From the NCBI RefSeq assembly GCF_017741935.1, contig NZ_JAGHMH010000003.1:186001-250000 (forward strand): DNA of 64,000 nt. The letters run 5' to 3'. This document shows positions 53,447 through 61,256 of this stretch, in pieces. The position numbers were made by a program, and so were the translations under genes. Positions within the stretch are counted from its first letter, which is position 1; every line of letters starts with the position of its first letter. This DNA is from Rhizobium sp. 16-449-1b (GTDB taxonomy: Bacteria > Pseudomonadota > Alphaproteobacteria > Rhizobiales > Rhizobiaceae). The notes under the pieces were generated by a model. The model was not told the origin of the DNA, did not search any database, and saw only the letters and a list, made by a program, of their open reading frames with translations.

Positions 53447-54805
53447 ATGATGATGTTGGCGGATATGCCATTGGCACCGGTAAGCCAGAACGAGCTTCAG
53501 ACGATGGCCTATACCGACCCGCTGACCGGGCTCGGAAACCGCTATCGCATGCGTGACCGTATCGCCCAGATCTCGGCCGAACGCGCCGACGATCCGGCGC
53601 CCTTCACCATCGGTATCGCCAATCTCGATAGCTTCAAGCCGATCAACGATCTCTTCGGCTCGGCCGCCGGCGACGAAATTCTCTGCCAGGTCGCCCACCG
53701 CCTGAAAGCCTGCATTCCCGATGGCGCCGTCGTCACGCGCCATGATGGCGACGAGTTCGCCTTCGTCCTGCCGCTGGTCTTCGAGCGCGCCAGCGCCGAA
53801 AAATTCGGCCAGATGATCCGCGAGGTCCTGTCGGCACCCTACGATCTCGGCGACCGCAACGTCCGCCTCTCGGCATCATTCGGCTTCGCCATCTATCCCT
53901 TCGCGGGCGAGGAGTTCGAGGAACTCTTGAAGAGCGCCGAGACCGCGCTCTATCGTTCCAAGCGCCGCGGCCGCAGCCAGATCACCGTCTATTCGCGCGA
54001 GATCGCGCAGGAGATGAAGCGCGCCACGCAGCTTGAGCAGGCGCTTCGAAACGCCATCATCTCCGATGCCATCGACGTTCATTTCCAGCCGATCGTCTCG
54101 CTCGCCACCAGCCAGGTCCTCGGCTTCGAGGCATTGGCCCGCTGGAACGACCCGGATCTCGGCTTCGTTTCGCCCGGCGTCTTCGTGCCGCTCGCCGAAG
54201 AACGCGGCTTCATCGATGCGCTCTCGGAAGCGCTGCTGCGCAAGGCGGCGGAAGCCGCACTCTCCTGGCCGCGCGAAATGTTCCTGTCGTTCAACCTCTC
54301 GTCCGCGCAGCTGATGGACCCTGGCACCAGCGCCAACGTGCTCTCCATCCTCGGCCGCGTCGGCTTCGATCCGCACCGTCTCGAACTCGAAATCACCGAG
54401 ACCGCCGTCATGGGCTCGGCCGATACCGCAAACCGCATCATCGCCGACCTGCGCCAGGCGGGCGTGCGAATCTCGCTGGATGACTTCGGCACCGGCCAGT
54501 CCAGCCTCGGCCGCCTGCGCGATTTCATGTTCGACAAGATCAAGATCGATCGCGCCTTCGTCTCGCGCATCAACTCCGACCGCGCCTCCGAGCATATCAT
54601 CAAAGCGATCCTGACCATGTGCGAAGGCCTCGATCTCGAAGTCGTCGCTGAAGGCATCGAGGATTATTCGGAGGCCGCGAAACTGCGCATGCTCGGCTGC
54701 GGCATGGGGCAGGGCTATTATTTCGGCAAACCCGCCGACGCCATCGCGACGCTCAGGTTCCTGCACGAGAACGAATACGACACCGGCGAACGGGCGATGG
54801 CGTAA
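53447..54805 (+). CDS. GGDEF-EAL cyclic di-GMP protein, GGDEF probably inactive
   Basis: The 452-residue cytoplasmic protein has a GGDEF domain (about residues 18-185) and an EAL domain (about 195-445). The EAL domain keeps the key residues: EAL at 228-230, LSFNLSS, ELEITET, LDDFGTG, and VVAEGIE, so it is likely an active c-di-GMP phosphodiesterase. The GGDEF motif reads DGDEF (100-104) and the usual metal-binding DxD site reads NLD, so synthesis is doubtful. The preceding PAS-REC gene is a likely signalling partner. The start is uncertain among three adjacent ATGs and an upstream TTG. Confidence 0.93.
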   Translation: MMMLADMPLAPVSQNELQTMAYTDPLTGLGNRYRMRDRIAQISAERADDPAPFTIGIANLDSFKPINDLFGSAAGDEILCQVAHRLKACIPDGAVVTRHDGDEFAFVLPLVFERASAEKFGQMIREVLSAPYDLGDRNVRLSASFGFAIYPFAGEEFEELLKSAETALYRSKRRGRSQITVYSREIAQEMKRATQLEQALRNAIISDAIDVHFQPIVSLATSQVLGFEALARWNDPDLGFVSPGVFVPLAEERGFIDALSEALLRKAAEAALSWPREMFLSFNLSSAQLMDPGTSANVLSILGRVGFDPHRLELEITETAVMGSADTANRIIADLRQAGVRISLDDFGTGQSSLGRLRDFMFDKIKIDRAFVSRINSDRASEHIIKAILTMCEGLDLEVVAEGIEDYSEAAKLRMLGCGMGQGYYFGKPADAIATLRFLHENEYDTGERAMA

Positions 54806-54815
54806 GCTCCGGCCG

Positions 54816-55031
54816 TTACTTTATCAGCGCAAAGAGGCCTGCCGTGGCCGCGATTGCGGCGAGCACGACGCCGAGAATGATGCAGACCACATTAATGATC
54901 CAACCCTGATCGGGTTTGGAATCGAGCTTGCTGTCGATACGCGCCAGCTGTCCGAGCACTGTGTTCAGCGTCGAGCGCATGTCATCGGCAATGGCTTCAA
55001 GCTTGGCGACGCGATTTTCCATGTGGTCCAT
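54816..55031 (-). CDS. Small coiled-coil membrane protein
   Basis: The 71-residue protein has a short heptad-like N-terminal part (MENRVAKLEAIADDMRSTL, then LGQLARIDSKLDS) and a C-terminal membrane helix (IILGVVLAAIAATAGLFAL). Such proteins may form tail-anchored oligomers; no function is known. ATG at 55031 has GGAGGTGG upstream; the longer frame is less plausible. It converges with the GGDEF-EAL gene and follows the PRC-barrel gene direction. Confidence 0.82.
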   Translation of the reverse strand: MDHMENRVAKLEAIADDMRSTLNTVLGQLARIDSKLDSKPDQGWIINVVCIILGVVLAAIAATAGLFALIK

Positions 55032-55140
55032 TGTGCCACCTCCGCTGCCTGACTTCAATGATCTCCACATACCACAAAAGCCGATGGCGCCCTCTCGGAC
55101 GCCATCGGTTACGCATGCACTGCGACTAACGATGCAGTGT

Positions 55141-55746
55141 TTACTTGGCTGTCGTGGAGCCGGTTGCGGTGTTGTCCATCGCACCCGGAGCCGGGGCCTT
55201 TTCGGCCGACTGCATCTGCAGCGTCTTGAATTCCGGCGCTGCCTTCAGCGTTTCGGCCGTTTCCGAGGTGGTCAGCTTGACGCTGCCATCCGTCGTGTTC
55301 TGGGCCACGGTGATCTTTTCCATCGGCACGGCGACGTTCTTTTCGCCGATGCCAAGGAAGCCGCCGACACCGATCACGGCTGCAACAAGGCCGCCATCCT
55401 TCTTCATGATCAGGTCGTTGACGTTACCAATGCTTTCGTTCGTGCCGTTATAGACGGCCTGACCGATATAGGTGTTGGCGCTGACCTGATCCGCGGACTG
55501 CTCCGTCAGATAGGTGCCGCCGCCGGCCTGTGCGGTATCGGTGGTGGCGGCCGGTGCAGGCGCCTGAGCGGCATCACCTGCCGGCTTCATGGCATCCGGC
55601 TTCGGCGCTGCCGGGTCGGCCGGTGCCGACATGGACGGTGCGCTCGGCGACGCTGGCTGGGTCGCGCTCTGCGAGAAAGCGACCGGTGCGAAGGCCGTGG
55701 CAAACAGGGCGCCAGCGGCAACGGTGGTGAGAAGTTTGCGTGTCAT
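55141..55746 (-). CDS. PRC-barrel domain exported protein
   Basis: The 201-residue protein has a signal peptide (cleavage near FSQ) and a 60-residue low-complexity Ala/Pro/Ser linker. A PRC-barrel domain follows (VYNGTNESIGNVNDLIMKKDGG, VIGVGGFLGIGEKNVAVPMEKI), then another Ala-rich tail. Exported PRC-barrel proteins of Rhizobiales are common, often stress-inducible, with unknown roles. A GGAAC-type promoter-like sequence lies about 100 bases upstream. Confidence 0.9.
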   Translation of the reverse strand: MTRKLLTTVAAGALFATAFAPVAFSQSATQPASPSAPSMSAPADPAAPKPDAMKPAGDAAQAPAPAATTDTAQAGGGTYLTEQSADQVSANTYIGQAVYNGTNESIGNVNDLIMKKDGGLVAAVIGVGGFLGIGEKNVAVPMEKITVAQNTTDGSVKLTTSETAETLKAAPEFKTLQMQSAEKAPAPGAMDNTATGSTTAK

Positions 55747-55841
55747 ATCGTACCTACTTTCAGTGTCCTTGGGTGATCTCTGGCCGCGCTTTTCTCTTCT
55801 AGCGAGAGCTGTGTCGGCTCGGCCGGTTCGTGAAGTAAATG

Positions 55842-55862
55842 AATGGGTTGGCTAATAGTTCC
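55842..55862 (-). promoter_or_regulatory. Possible EcfG-type general-stress promoter
   Basis: On the minus strand GGAAC is followed by 16 bases and CATT, close to the GGAAC-N16/17-CGTT consensus of the alphaproteobacterial general-stress sigma factor. It lies about 95 bases upstream of the PRC-barrel gene. The match at -10 is imperfect. Confidence 0.35.
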
Positions 55863-55954
55863 CAGAAAAATACACGCAGAAACTGACGGAATTTTCGGAA
55901 CTTTTCCGGCGCTGGGACGGCGCGGGTGCAAGATCATCGCGCGCTCGCAACGCA

Positions 55955-55980
55955 AAAGGGCGCCCCGAGGGACGCCCTTT
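55955..55980 (-). terminator. Terminator of the galactonate operon
   Basis: AAAGGGCG pairs with CGCCCTTT around CCCCGAGGGA, whose CCC and GGG can extend the stem. It lies 22 bases past the stop of the lactonase gene. Its sequence nearly repeats the groEL terminator at 19359. Confidence 0.8.
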
Positions 55981-56002
55981 AAAGCACATCCTGTAAGATG
56001 CG

Positions 56003-56890
56003 TCAGAGAATGTAGGCCGCGTCGAAAACGCCGCGGACGCTGACGCCGAGCTCAAGCAGGGCGCCGGCATCCGGCTGGTTGGCGCGGGCTACGTCGTCCA
56101 GGCCTTCCCAGGCGGTGGTGACCGCCAGCCGGTCGGCATCCGGGCCGATGAAGGCAGGGCAGGAGGGCTGTGCAGCGGGCACCTTGTAGCGGGCGATGCG
56201 CAGGCCATCGGGGCTATAGCGATCGACGGTGCCGGCACCCCAGCGCGCGTTCCAGATATAGCCGTCGGCATCGACCACGGAGCCGTCGATCCCGCCGTCT
56301 TCTTCCATGCTGTCGACAAGCACGATCGGCTCGCCGGTCGGCAGGCCGGTCTCGCGATCGACCATCACCCGCATCAGCCGGCTGAGATGCGTATCGGTGA
56401 AATAGCCGACAGAGCCATCGGGCGAAAAGCAGATCGAGTTCGGAATGGTGATACCGCCGAAGAGCTTCGTCACCTTGCCGCGCGCCACATGATAGATCGC
56501 GCCGGCCTGGGTTTCGGCACGCTTGCTCATCGTGCTGATCCACAGGCTGCCCGAGGGATGCATGCGCCCGTCGTTGGAGCGGTTCTCCGGCCGGTCGTTT
56601 TCGAGTGCGGCATAAAATGTCAGGCCGCCGCTTTCGATATCGCGCACGAACAGGCCCTGCTCGGTCGCGAGCAACTGCCGCCCGGCGTCGATCCGCGCCA
56701 GCACGCTCGCCATCACAGGCAGCGTGTGCACCTTCTTCTCTTCGGTCGAGAGGTTCAGCTCGTGCAATTCCTTGCCGAGAATGTTGAACCACCAGATGGT
56801 ATTGGTATCGGGATCGTAGGTCGGTCCTTCACCCAGCACCGAATTGGTGCTCGACAAAGTCCGCCCCGCGAACTCATGAATGTCGGTCAT
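56003..56890 (-). CDS. SMP-30/gluconolactonase-family sugar lactonase
   Basis: The 295-residue protein is a six-bladed beta-propeller of the SMP-30 family. Metal-binding residues appear in GEGPTYDPDTNTIWWFN, NDGRMHPSGSLWIS, TIPNSICFSPDG and GGIDGSVVDADGYIWNARW. It opens sugar lactones. In this operon it most likely hydrolyses galactono-lactone to galactonate. ATG at 56890 has GGAG upstream; a longer frame overlaps dgoA. It is the last gene of the operon, four bases after dgoA. Confidence 0.92.
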   Translation of the reverse strand: MTDIHEFAGRTLSSTNSVLGEGPTYDPDTNTIWWFNILGKELHELNLSTEEKKVHTLPVMASVLARIDAGRQLLATEQGLFVRDIESGGLTFYAALENDRPENRSNDGRMHPSGSLWISTMSKRAETQAGAIYHVARGKVTKLFGGITIPNSICFSPDGSVGYFTDTHLSRLMRVMVDRETGLPTGEPIVLVDSMEEDGGIDGSVVDADGYIWNARWGAGTVDRYSPDGLRIARYKVPAAQPSCPAFIGPDADRLAVTTAWEGLDDVARANQPDAGALLELGVSVRGVFDAAYIL

Positions 56891-56894
56891 ACGC

Positions 56895-57527
56895 TCAAGC
56901 TCCCACTGCTGCATCGTATGCGTAAATGGTTGCCTTGGCGCGCTCGGCAACCTCAGCGACAGTCATTCCCGGCTTGTAGATGCTCGTGCCGAGACCGAAG
57001 GCCAGGATTCCGGCCTTGGTGTACTCGGCGAAATTCTTGTCGGAGACGCCACCAACGGCCGCGATCGTCAGTTCCGGCGGCAGGATGGCGCGGATCGCCG
57101 TGATGCCGGATGGGCCAAGCACGCTGGCCGGGAAAAACTTCAGGCCGGTGGCGCCGGCGCGCGCCGCAGCAAGCGCTTCCGTGGGAGTGAAGACGCCGGG
57201 CATCGTCACCATGCCGTAGTCGCGGGCGCGGATGATGACGTCAGGCTCGACATTCGGCGTCACCAGCAGCTTGCCGCCGGCATTGTGCAGGCTGTCCACC
57301 GCCTCGGTCGTCAAAACGGTGCCGGCGCCGATCAGCACGTCGGCGGGCGCCATCTTGGCGGCGATCTCGATCGACTTGAACGGCTCTGGCGAATTCAGCG
57401 GAATCTCGATCGCGGTCAGGCCGTTTTCGATCAGCGCGCCGACGACGCCTTCGGTCTCCTCGGGCTTGATCCCACGCAGGATGGCGATCAGCGGGCGCTT
57501 CATGGCGGGGAAGGGGATGCGGTTCAT
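56895..57527 (-). CDS. dgoA: 2-dehydro-3-deoxy-6-phosphogalactonate aldolase
   Basis: The 210-residue protein is a KDPG/KDPGal aldolase. It shows LIAILRGIKPEE with the catalytic-site Arg, IEIPLNSPEPFKSI, GAGTVLT and the Schiff-base Lys in GLKFFPASVLGP. It splits 2-keto-3-deoxy-6-phosphogalactonate into pyruvate and glyceraldehyde 3-phosphate, the last step of the De Ley-Doudoroff pathway. The neighbouring dgoK sets the galacto assignment rather than gluco. Confidence 0.94.
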   Translation of the reverse strand: MNRIPFPAMKRPLIAILRGIKPEETEGVVGALIENGLTAIEIPLNSPEPFKSIEIAAKMAPADVLIGAGTVLTTEAVDSLHNAGGKLLVTPNVEPDVIIRARDYGMVTMPGVFTPTEALAAARAGATGLKFFPASVLGPSGITAIRAILPPELTIAAVGGVSDKNFAEYTKAGILAFGLGTSIYKPGMTVAEVAERAKATIYAYDAAVGA

Positions 57528-57551
57528 CGCTCTGTTCTTTCTTGATTGGGC

Positions 57552-58469
57552 TTAGTTGGGCCAGATGGCGTTTGCAGCGGCCGAAAGGCCGGCAAGCACC
57601 GCCGTATCGGCATCGATAGTCGTGACGTTGAGGGAGAGCGCTTTGAAGGCGGTCTCATAAAGCTTCTGCAGGCGACCGGAGGCGACGAGCGCGATCGGCG
57701 TGTCGTTGGCAGCATCGGCCAGCGCGCCAGAGATTTCCAGGCCGATCAGCGTGCCCGATATCCGCGCCTGCGCCGCCGATGCGGTCATGCCGTGCAGCAG
57801 CTGGCCGGAGCGGGCCGTGAACAACAGGTTGGTCGCCATCTGCGGCTGGCGGAAGGCGGTCGAGACCGATGCCTTGAAGGCGGAGTTGTCGGCCGGCGAT
57901 TGCTCGGCGCCGGCAACCGCATGCGACAGGATTGTATGCTTGGTGATCGCGTCGAAGAGCTCACCCGTCATAAAGGTGGAGAAGCCGATGACCTCGCCTT
58001 CCTGCACATGAACCCACTTGGAATGTGTACCAGGCATGCAGACGGCCTGCGCACCCGTGCTGTCTGGGCCAAGCGTGCCGAGCAGCTGGGTCTCTTCGCC
58101 GCGCATCACATCGGGCGATGCCCGGTCGCGCTGGGCAAGACCCGGCAGAATGCGGATGTCGCGGCTCTGACCGGGCACCGGCACGGCGCCGGTCAGGATC
58201 GCCGACAGCGATGTGGGGACGTCGACATAACCGGCCTCGACCCAGCCCTGCTTGGCGCCGGCCATGCCGCAGACGATGGCGGGAATATCGGCGGGCGCAT
58301 CGACCTTGGCCAGATGCTTGGCCAGCACCTCGGCGAAACCGGTCTTGGCCGCCGTCGTCATGCCCTCGTCGCTGCGGCTTTCATTCAGCACGCTGCCATC
58401 GCTGCCGATCAGCCACAGCCGGAAGCTGCTCGTGCCCCAGTCGACCGCGATATATCGGGGTGTTGTCAT
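57552..58469 (-). CDS. dgoK: 2-dehydro-3-deoxygalactonokinase
   Basis: The 305-residue kinase phosphorylates 2-keto-3-deoxygalactonate. Family features are AVDWGTSSFRLWLI at the start, CGMAGAKQGWVEAGY, VCMPGTHSKWVHVQEG and FMTGELFDAI. A longer frame exists, but ATG at 58469 gives the conserved start. This start shares one base with the stop of the upstream dehydrogenase gene (TGATG), so translation is coupled. Confidence 0.95.
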   Translation of the reverse strand: MTTPRYIAVDWGTSSFRLWLIGSDGSVLNESRSDEGMTTAAKTGFAEVLAKHLAKVDAPADIPAIVCGMAGAKQGWVEAGYVDVPTSLSAILTGAVPVPGQSRDIRILPGLAQRDRASPDVMRGEETQLLGTLGPDSTGAQAVCMPGTHSKWVHVQEGEVIGFSTFMTGELFDAITKHTILSHAVAGAEQSPADNSAFKASVSTAFRQPQMATNLLFTARSGQLLHGMTASAAQARISGTLIGLEISGALADAANDTPIALVASGRLQKLYETAFKALSLNVTTIDADTAVLAGLSAAANAIWPN

Positions 58470-59242
58470 CAGAAAATGCCTCCATCGACAATAAGGGACT
58501 GCGCCGTCACTGCGGAGGCGCCGTCGGATGCTAGAAACAGGCAGGGCCCGACGATGGCGTCGGCCTGCAAAACGCGTTTGATGCACTGCCGCTCGATCAT
58601 GCCGGCAATGCCTTCTTCGGTCAGCCACAGCTTCATCTGCCGCTCGGTAACGATCATGCCCGGCAGGATGCAGTTGACGCGGATGTTGTCGGGGCCGAGC
58701 TTGCCCGCCAGGCTCTTCGTCAGCCCGATGATTGCCGCCTTGGCCGTCGTGTAGGCCGGGAAGTCGGGCATGTTCAGCATGAAGGCGATCGACGACATGT
58801 TGATGATCGCCCCGCCGCCGGCCTCCCGCATCGATGGCGCCACAGCCTGCGCCGCGAAGAACACGTGCCGCAGGTTGGTCGCCTGGTTGTTGTCCCAGTA
58901 TTCGGGCGTCACCTGGTCGAAATCATGCCGGTCGTCGCGCGCCGCGTTGTTGACGAGCACGCCGATCGGGCCGGAATGGGCGACGATCGCCTCGATGGTC
59001 GCGCGGATCGCCGCGACATCGCGCAGATCGGCATGGTGGAAGCGCACCGGATGCAGGCTGTCGCGCGACAGGCGGTCGACCAGCGCGTGGCTCTCCTCCT
59101 CGGCGATGTCGATGAAGGAGACCTTGGCGCCCTGGCGCGCGAACCCCTCGACGATCGCGGCACCTATGCCGGAGCCGCCGCCCGTCACCACCACGCTTCG
59201 GTCCCTGAATTCGGGATATTGCGCTCCAAGCTCCGCCACCAC
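58469..59242 (-). CDS. SDR-family dehydrogenase, probably galactose dehydrogenase
   Basis: The 257-residue protein is a classical short-chain dehydrogenase. The cofactor motif is TGGGSGIG, followed by NNAA, and the catalytic Ser-Tyr-Lys appears in MSSIAF and FPAYTTAKAA. NAD(P) preference is suggested by an acidic FIDIAEE after the second strand, which favours NAD. As the first gene of an operon with a lactonase, dgoK and dgoA it most likely oxidises D-galactose to its lactone; other aldoses are possible. It starts with GTG just after GGAGG. Confidence 0.9.
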   Translation of the reverse strand: MVAELGAQYPEFRDRSVVVTGGGSGIGAAIVEGFARQGAKVSFIDIAEEESHALVDRLSRDSLHPVRFHHADLRDVAAIRATIEAIVAHSGPIGVLVNNAARDDRHDFDQVTPEYWDNNQATNLRHVFFAAQAVAPSMREAGGGAIINMSSIAFMLNMPDFPAYTTAKAAIIGLTKSLAGKLGPDNIRVNCILPGMIVTERQMKLWLTEEGIAGMIERQCIKRVLQADAIVGPCLFLASDGASAVTAQSLIVDGGIF

Positions 59243-59249
59243 TATCCTC

Positions 59250-59298
59250 CCGATAGTTCCATTATTCAGAACTCAATTTGACTATATGGAATTATCGG
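59250..59298. promoter_or_regulatory. Probable IclR operator between galactonate operon and regulator
   Basis: CCGATAGTTCCAT on the left matches the reverse complement of ATGGAATTATCGG on the right with one mismatch, 23 bases apart. A smaller palindrome, AGTTC ... GAACT, lies within. It fills most of the gap between the two divergent genes and is the natural binding site for the IclR-type regulator; the assignment is inferred. Confidence 0.6.
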
Positions 59299-59335
59299 AT
59301 TAGCCTTGGGTCTCTGTCAAGGCATGAGGGCCAGC

Positions 59336-60148
59336 ATGGGCGCGACTGATGGCGACATCATGGATAAAAATGAGGCCGCGGACAAACGCGAGACGGGTAC
59401 GCTCGGCAAGCTGATGGTGCTGCTCGATATCGTGACGCACGCCGAAAGCCCAATGCGTTTCACCGATATTCTTGCGGTCGCCGGCCAGCCCCGCGGCACT
59501 CTGCATCGTCAGCTTGGCCATCTCACCGAGGAAGGCCTGCTGGAAGTGCTGGCCGACGGCCGCTACGCACCTGGCCTGCGCCTTCTCGATCTCGCCTCGC
59601 GCAGCTGGGCGCGCAACGAGTTCCGGCTGATTGCCGAGCCGCATCTGAACGCCCTGCAGCAGCTGACCGGCGAAACCGTGCATCTCGGCGTCCTGCGCGG
59701 CGCCTCCGTCATCTATCTCGACAAGGTCGAGGGAAGCCAGCCCGTCCGAATGTACTCGCAGATCGGCAACGCCTCGCCCATCTATTGCACCGGTGTCGGC
59801 AAGGCGGCGCTGTCGGCGCTGCCGGACGATCGGCTGGACGCGATCATATCAAGCGTATCGTTCCAGCGGTTCACGGAACACACGTTGACGCCGGAGACGC
59901 TGCGCCGCGAGATGACCGACATTCGCCGTTCGGGCAATGCCTTCGACCGCGAGGAACACGAGGTCGGCATCCGCTGTGTCGCGGCCCCCGTCTACTCCGA
60001 GGACCTGTCCTTCGTCGGCGGCGTTTCCGTGACCGGACCGGCCTATCGGCTGACATTTGAGCGCTTGGAGGAGTGGGCGCTGCCCGTCCGTCGGGCCGCT
60101 GAAAGCATCATGAGCGGCATGCGGATCGGCCTTGGCCCGCGCCGCTGA
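59336..60148 (+). CDS. IclR-family transcriptional regulator of the galactonate operon
   Basis: The 270-residue protein has an N-terminal winged helix-turn-helix (LVKLMVLLD-like start, then MRFTDILAVAGQPRGTLHRQLGHL). An effector-binding IclR domain follows (GETVHLGVLRGASVIYLDKVEG, YCTGVGKAALSALP, EHEVGIRCVAAPVYSED). It is divergent from the SDR-dgoK-dgoA-lactonase operon, over a palindromic operator, and so very probably controls it in response to a pathway sugar acid. ATG at 59336 has GAGGG at good spacing; another at 59360 is possible. Confidence 0.92.
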   Translation: MGATDGDIMDKNEAADKRETGTLGKLMVLLDIVTHAESPMRFTDILAVAGQPRGTLHRQLGHLTEEGLLEVLADGRYAPGLRLLDLASRSWARNEFRLIAEPHLNALQQLTGETVHLGVLRGASVIYLDKVEGSQPVRMYSQIGNASPIYCTGVGKAALSALPDDRLDAIISSVSFQRFTEHTLTPETLRREMTDIRRSGNAFDREEHEVGIRCVAAPVYSEDLSFVGGVSVTGPAYRLTFERLEEWALPVRRAAESIMSGMRIGLGPRR

Positions 60149-60158
60149 CATGCCGCCA

Positions 60159-60176
60159 ATTTGACAATCGTCAAAT
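60159..60176. promoter_or_regulatory. Palindrome upstream of LuxR-type gene (lux-box-like)
   Basis: ATTTGAC-AATC-GTCAAAT is a perfect palindrome with seven-base arms. It lies 11 bases past the IclR gene stop and 213 bases before the LuxR-type start. Its size fits a LuxR-family operator. A second palindrome, TGTGA-N7-TCACA, lies at 60245-60261, and CCCCAG-TC-CTGGGG at 60278-60291. Confidence 0.4.
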
Positions 60177-60388
60177 CCAGGGGTGCTTTGTCACCTTTCG
60201 TACGGAAATATGCTCATTTTCAGTGGCTGGGCATATTGTGATTTTGTGAAGAATCGTCACAATTGCCAGTTGTCAATCCCCAGTCCTGGGGTGTAGTGCC
60301 GTAGGCTATATTGACGGCGATGCTGCCGTCGGCATGCGACCTGAGCAGGCCACTTATGACGTTCCTGATTTTTTGAGCTGATGACACC

Positions 60389-61120
60389 ATGAACCCTTTG
60401 CCGCATTCGACTTCCGTGAACGTGTACGTAAACGAGGTATCTGGATTAAACACCCAGTTCGATATCTTTCGTTTCATGAAGAGGCTGACGGAAGCCTACC
60501 GGGTTCGCGCCTTCATGGTGCTCAATCTTCCCTCGGCCACTGCACGCGATCTGCAGAGCAACACGGTTATCACCAACTGGCCGGCCGAGTTGCTCTCGGC
60601 CTATGATCACGAGGCGCTGCTGACCAACAGTCCCGTCATGGGCAAGCTGCGCTCGTCGACCGTTCCGTTCTTCAACGACCTGTCGAAGGCGAAGCTGGAT
60701 CGATCGGACGGCAAGTCTGGCATCGTCATGGCTTTGTTCGAGCGCTTCCGGATGATGCGCTGCGCCTATTTCCCGACGCATGATCCCTCCGGCGCCCGCG
60801 GGGCGGTGTCCTTCTCCGGCGATCGCGAGCCCTTCGCGCCAGAGGAGATGCTGGAGCTTCATTATATCTCGACGCATGTCTTCGACAGGCTGGCCGAGAT
60901 CCGCGCGCTCGACAACCGGGTGGTCGACGCCCTGACAGACCGCGAGATCGACTGCCTCAACTGGACCGCCGCCGGCAAGACCAGCGTCGAGATCGCCGAT
61001 ATCCTTGGTCTCTCCGAGCATACGGTCAATCACTACCTCAACCGCGCCACCAAGAAGCTCGATACGGTCAATCGCACCCAGGCCGTTGCCAAGGCGTTGC
61101 GCATCGGCCTGATCAAGTAG
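60389..61120 (+). CDS. LuxR-family transcriptional regulator (solo)
   Basis: The 243-residue protein has an N-terminal autoinducer-binding-like domain (about residues 20-165) and a C-terminal LuxR helix-turn-helix (about 178-240: LTDREIDCLNWTAAGKTSVEIADILGLSEHTVNHYL). In the ligand pocket it keeps NWPAELLSAYD, where quorum regulators usually have a W-x3-Y-type pattern, but the expected downstream Asp reads Asn (LLTNSPV). There is no luxI nearby, so it is a solo. It may bind a foreign or no acyl-homoserine lactone. It could be related to solo regulators such as NesR of Sinorhizobium; that is a guess. Confidence 0.9.
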   Translation: MNPLPHSTSVNVYVNEVSGLNTQFDIFRFMKRLTEAYRVRAFMVLNLPSATARDLQSNTVITNWPAELLSAYDHEALLTNSPVMGKLRSSTVPFFNDLSKAKLDRSDGKSGIVMALFERFRMMRCAYFPTHDPSGARGAVSFSGDREPFAPEEMLELHYISTHVFDRLAEIRALDNRVVDALTDREIDCLNWTAAGKTSVEIADILGLSEHTVNHYLNRATKKLDTVNRTQAVAKALRIGLIK

Positions 61121-61230
61121 CTGCCCAAATACTGTGCGCTATTGTCGCAGCAGCCTAAAAATTGCGCCAGGGTGCCGGCCATCCAGCCTCTTTTGCTGCG
61201 GATAGGGCCAGATTCGGTGCCATTTCGAAT

Positions 61231-61245
61231 TGGCACGCTTTCTGC
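61231..61245 (+). promoter_or_regulatory. Sigma-54 (RpoN) promoter
   Basis: TGGCACGCTTTCTGC matches the -24/-12 consensus TGGCACG-N4-TTGC with correct GG-GC spacing and one mismatch at the -14 T. No protein gene starts within 390 bases downstream; a terminator lies about 65-125 bases after the predicted start. A palindrome, GTGCCA-N8-TGGCAC (61217-61236), overlaps the -24 element. No clear NtrC site was found by eye. Confidence 0.7.
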
Positions 61246-61256
61246 TTCCTAATTGT

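Noticed and set aside
60220..60477. 85-codon minus-strand frame upstream of the LuxR-type gene
   Set aside because: It overlaps the start of a clear gene and has no motif or ribosome-binding site; the palindromes there fit regulation better.
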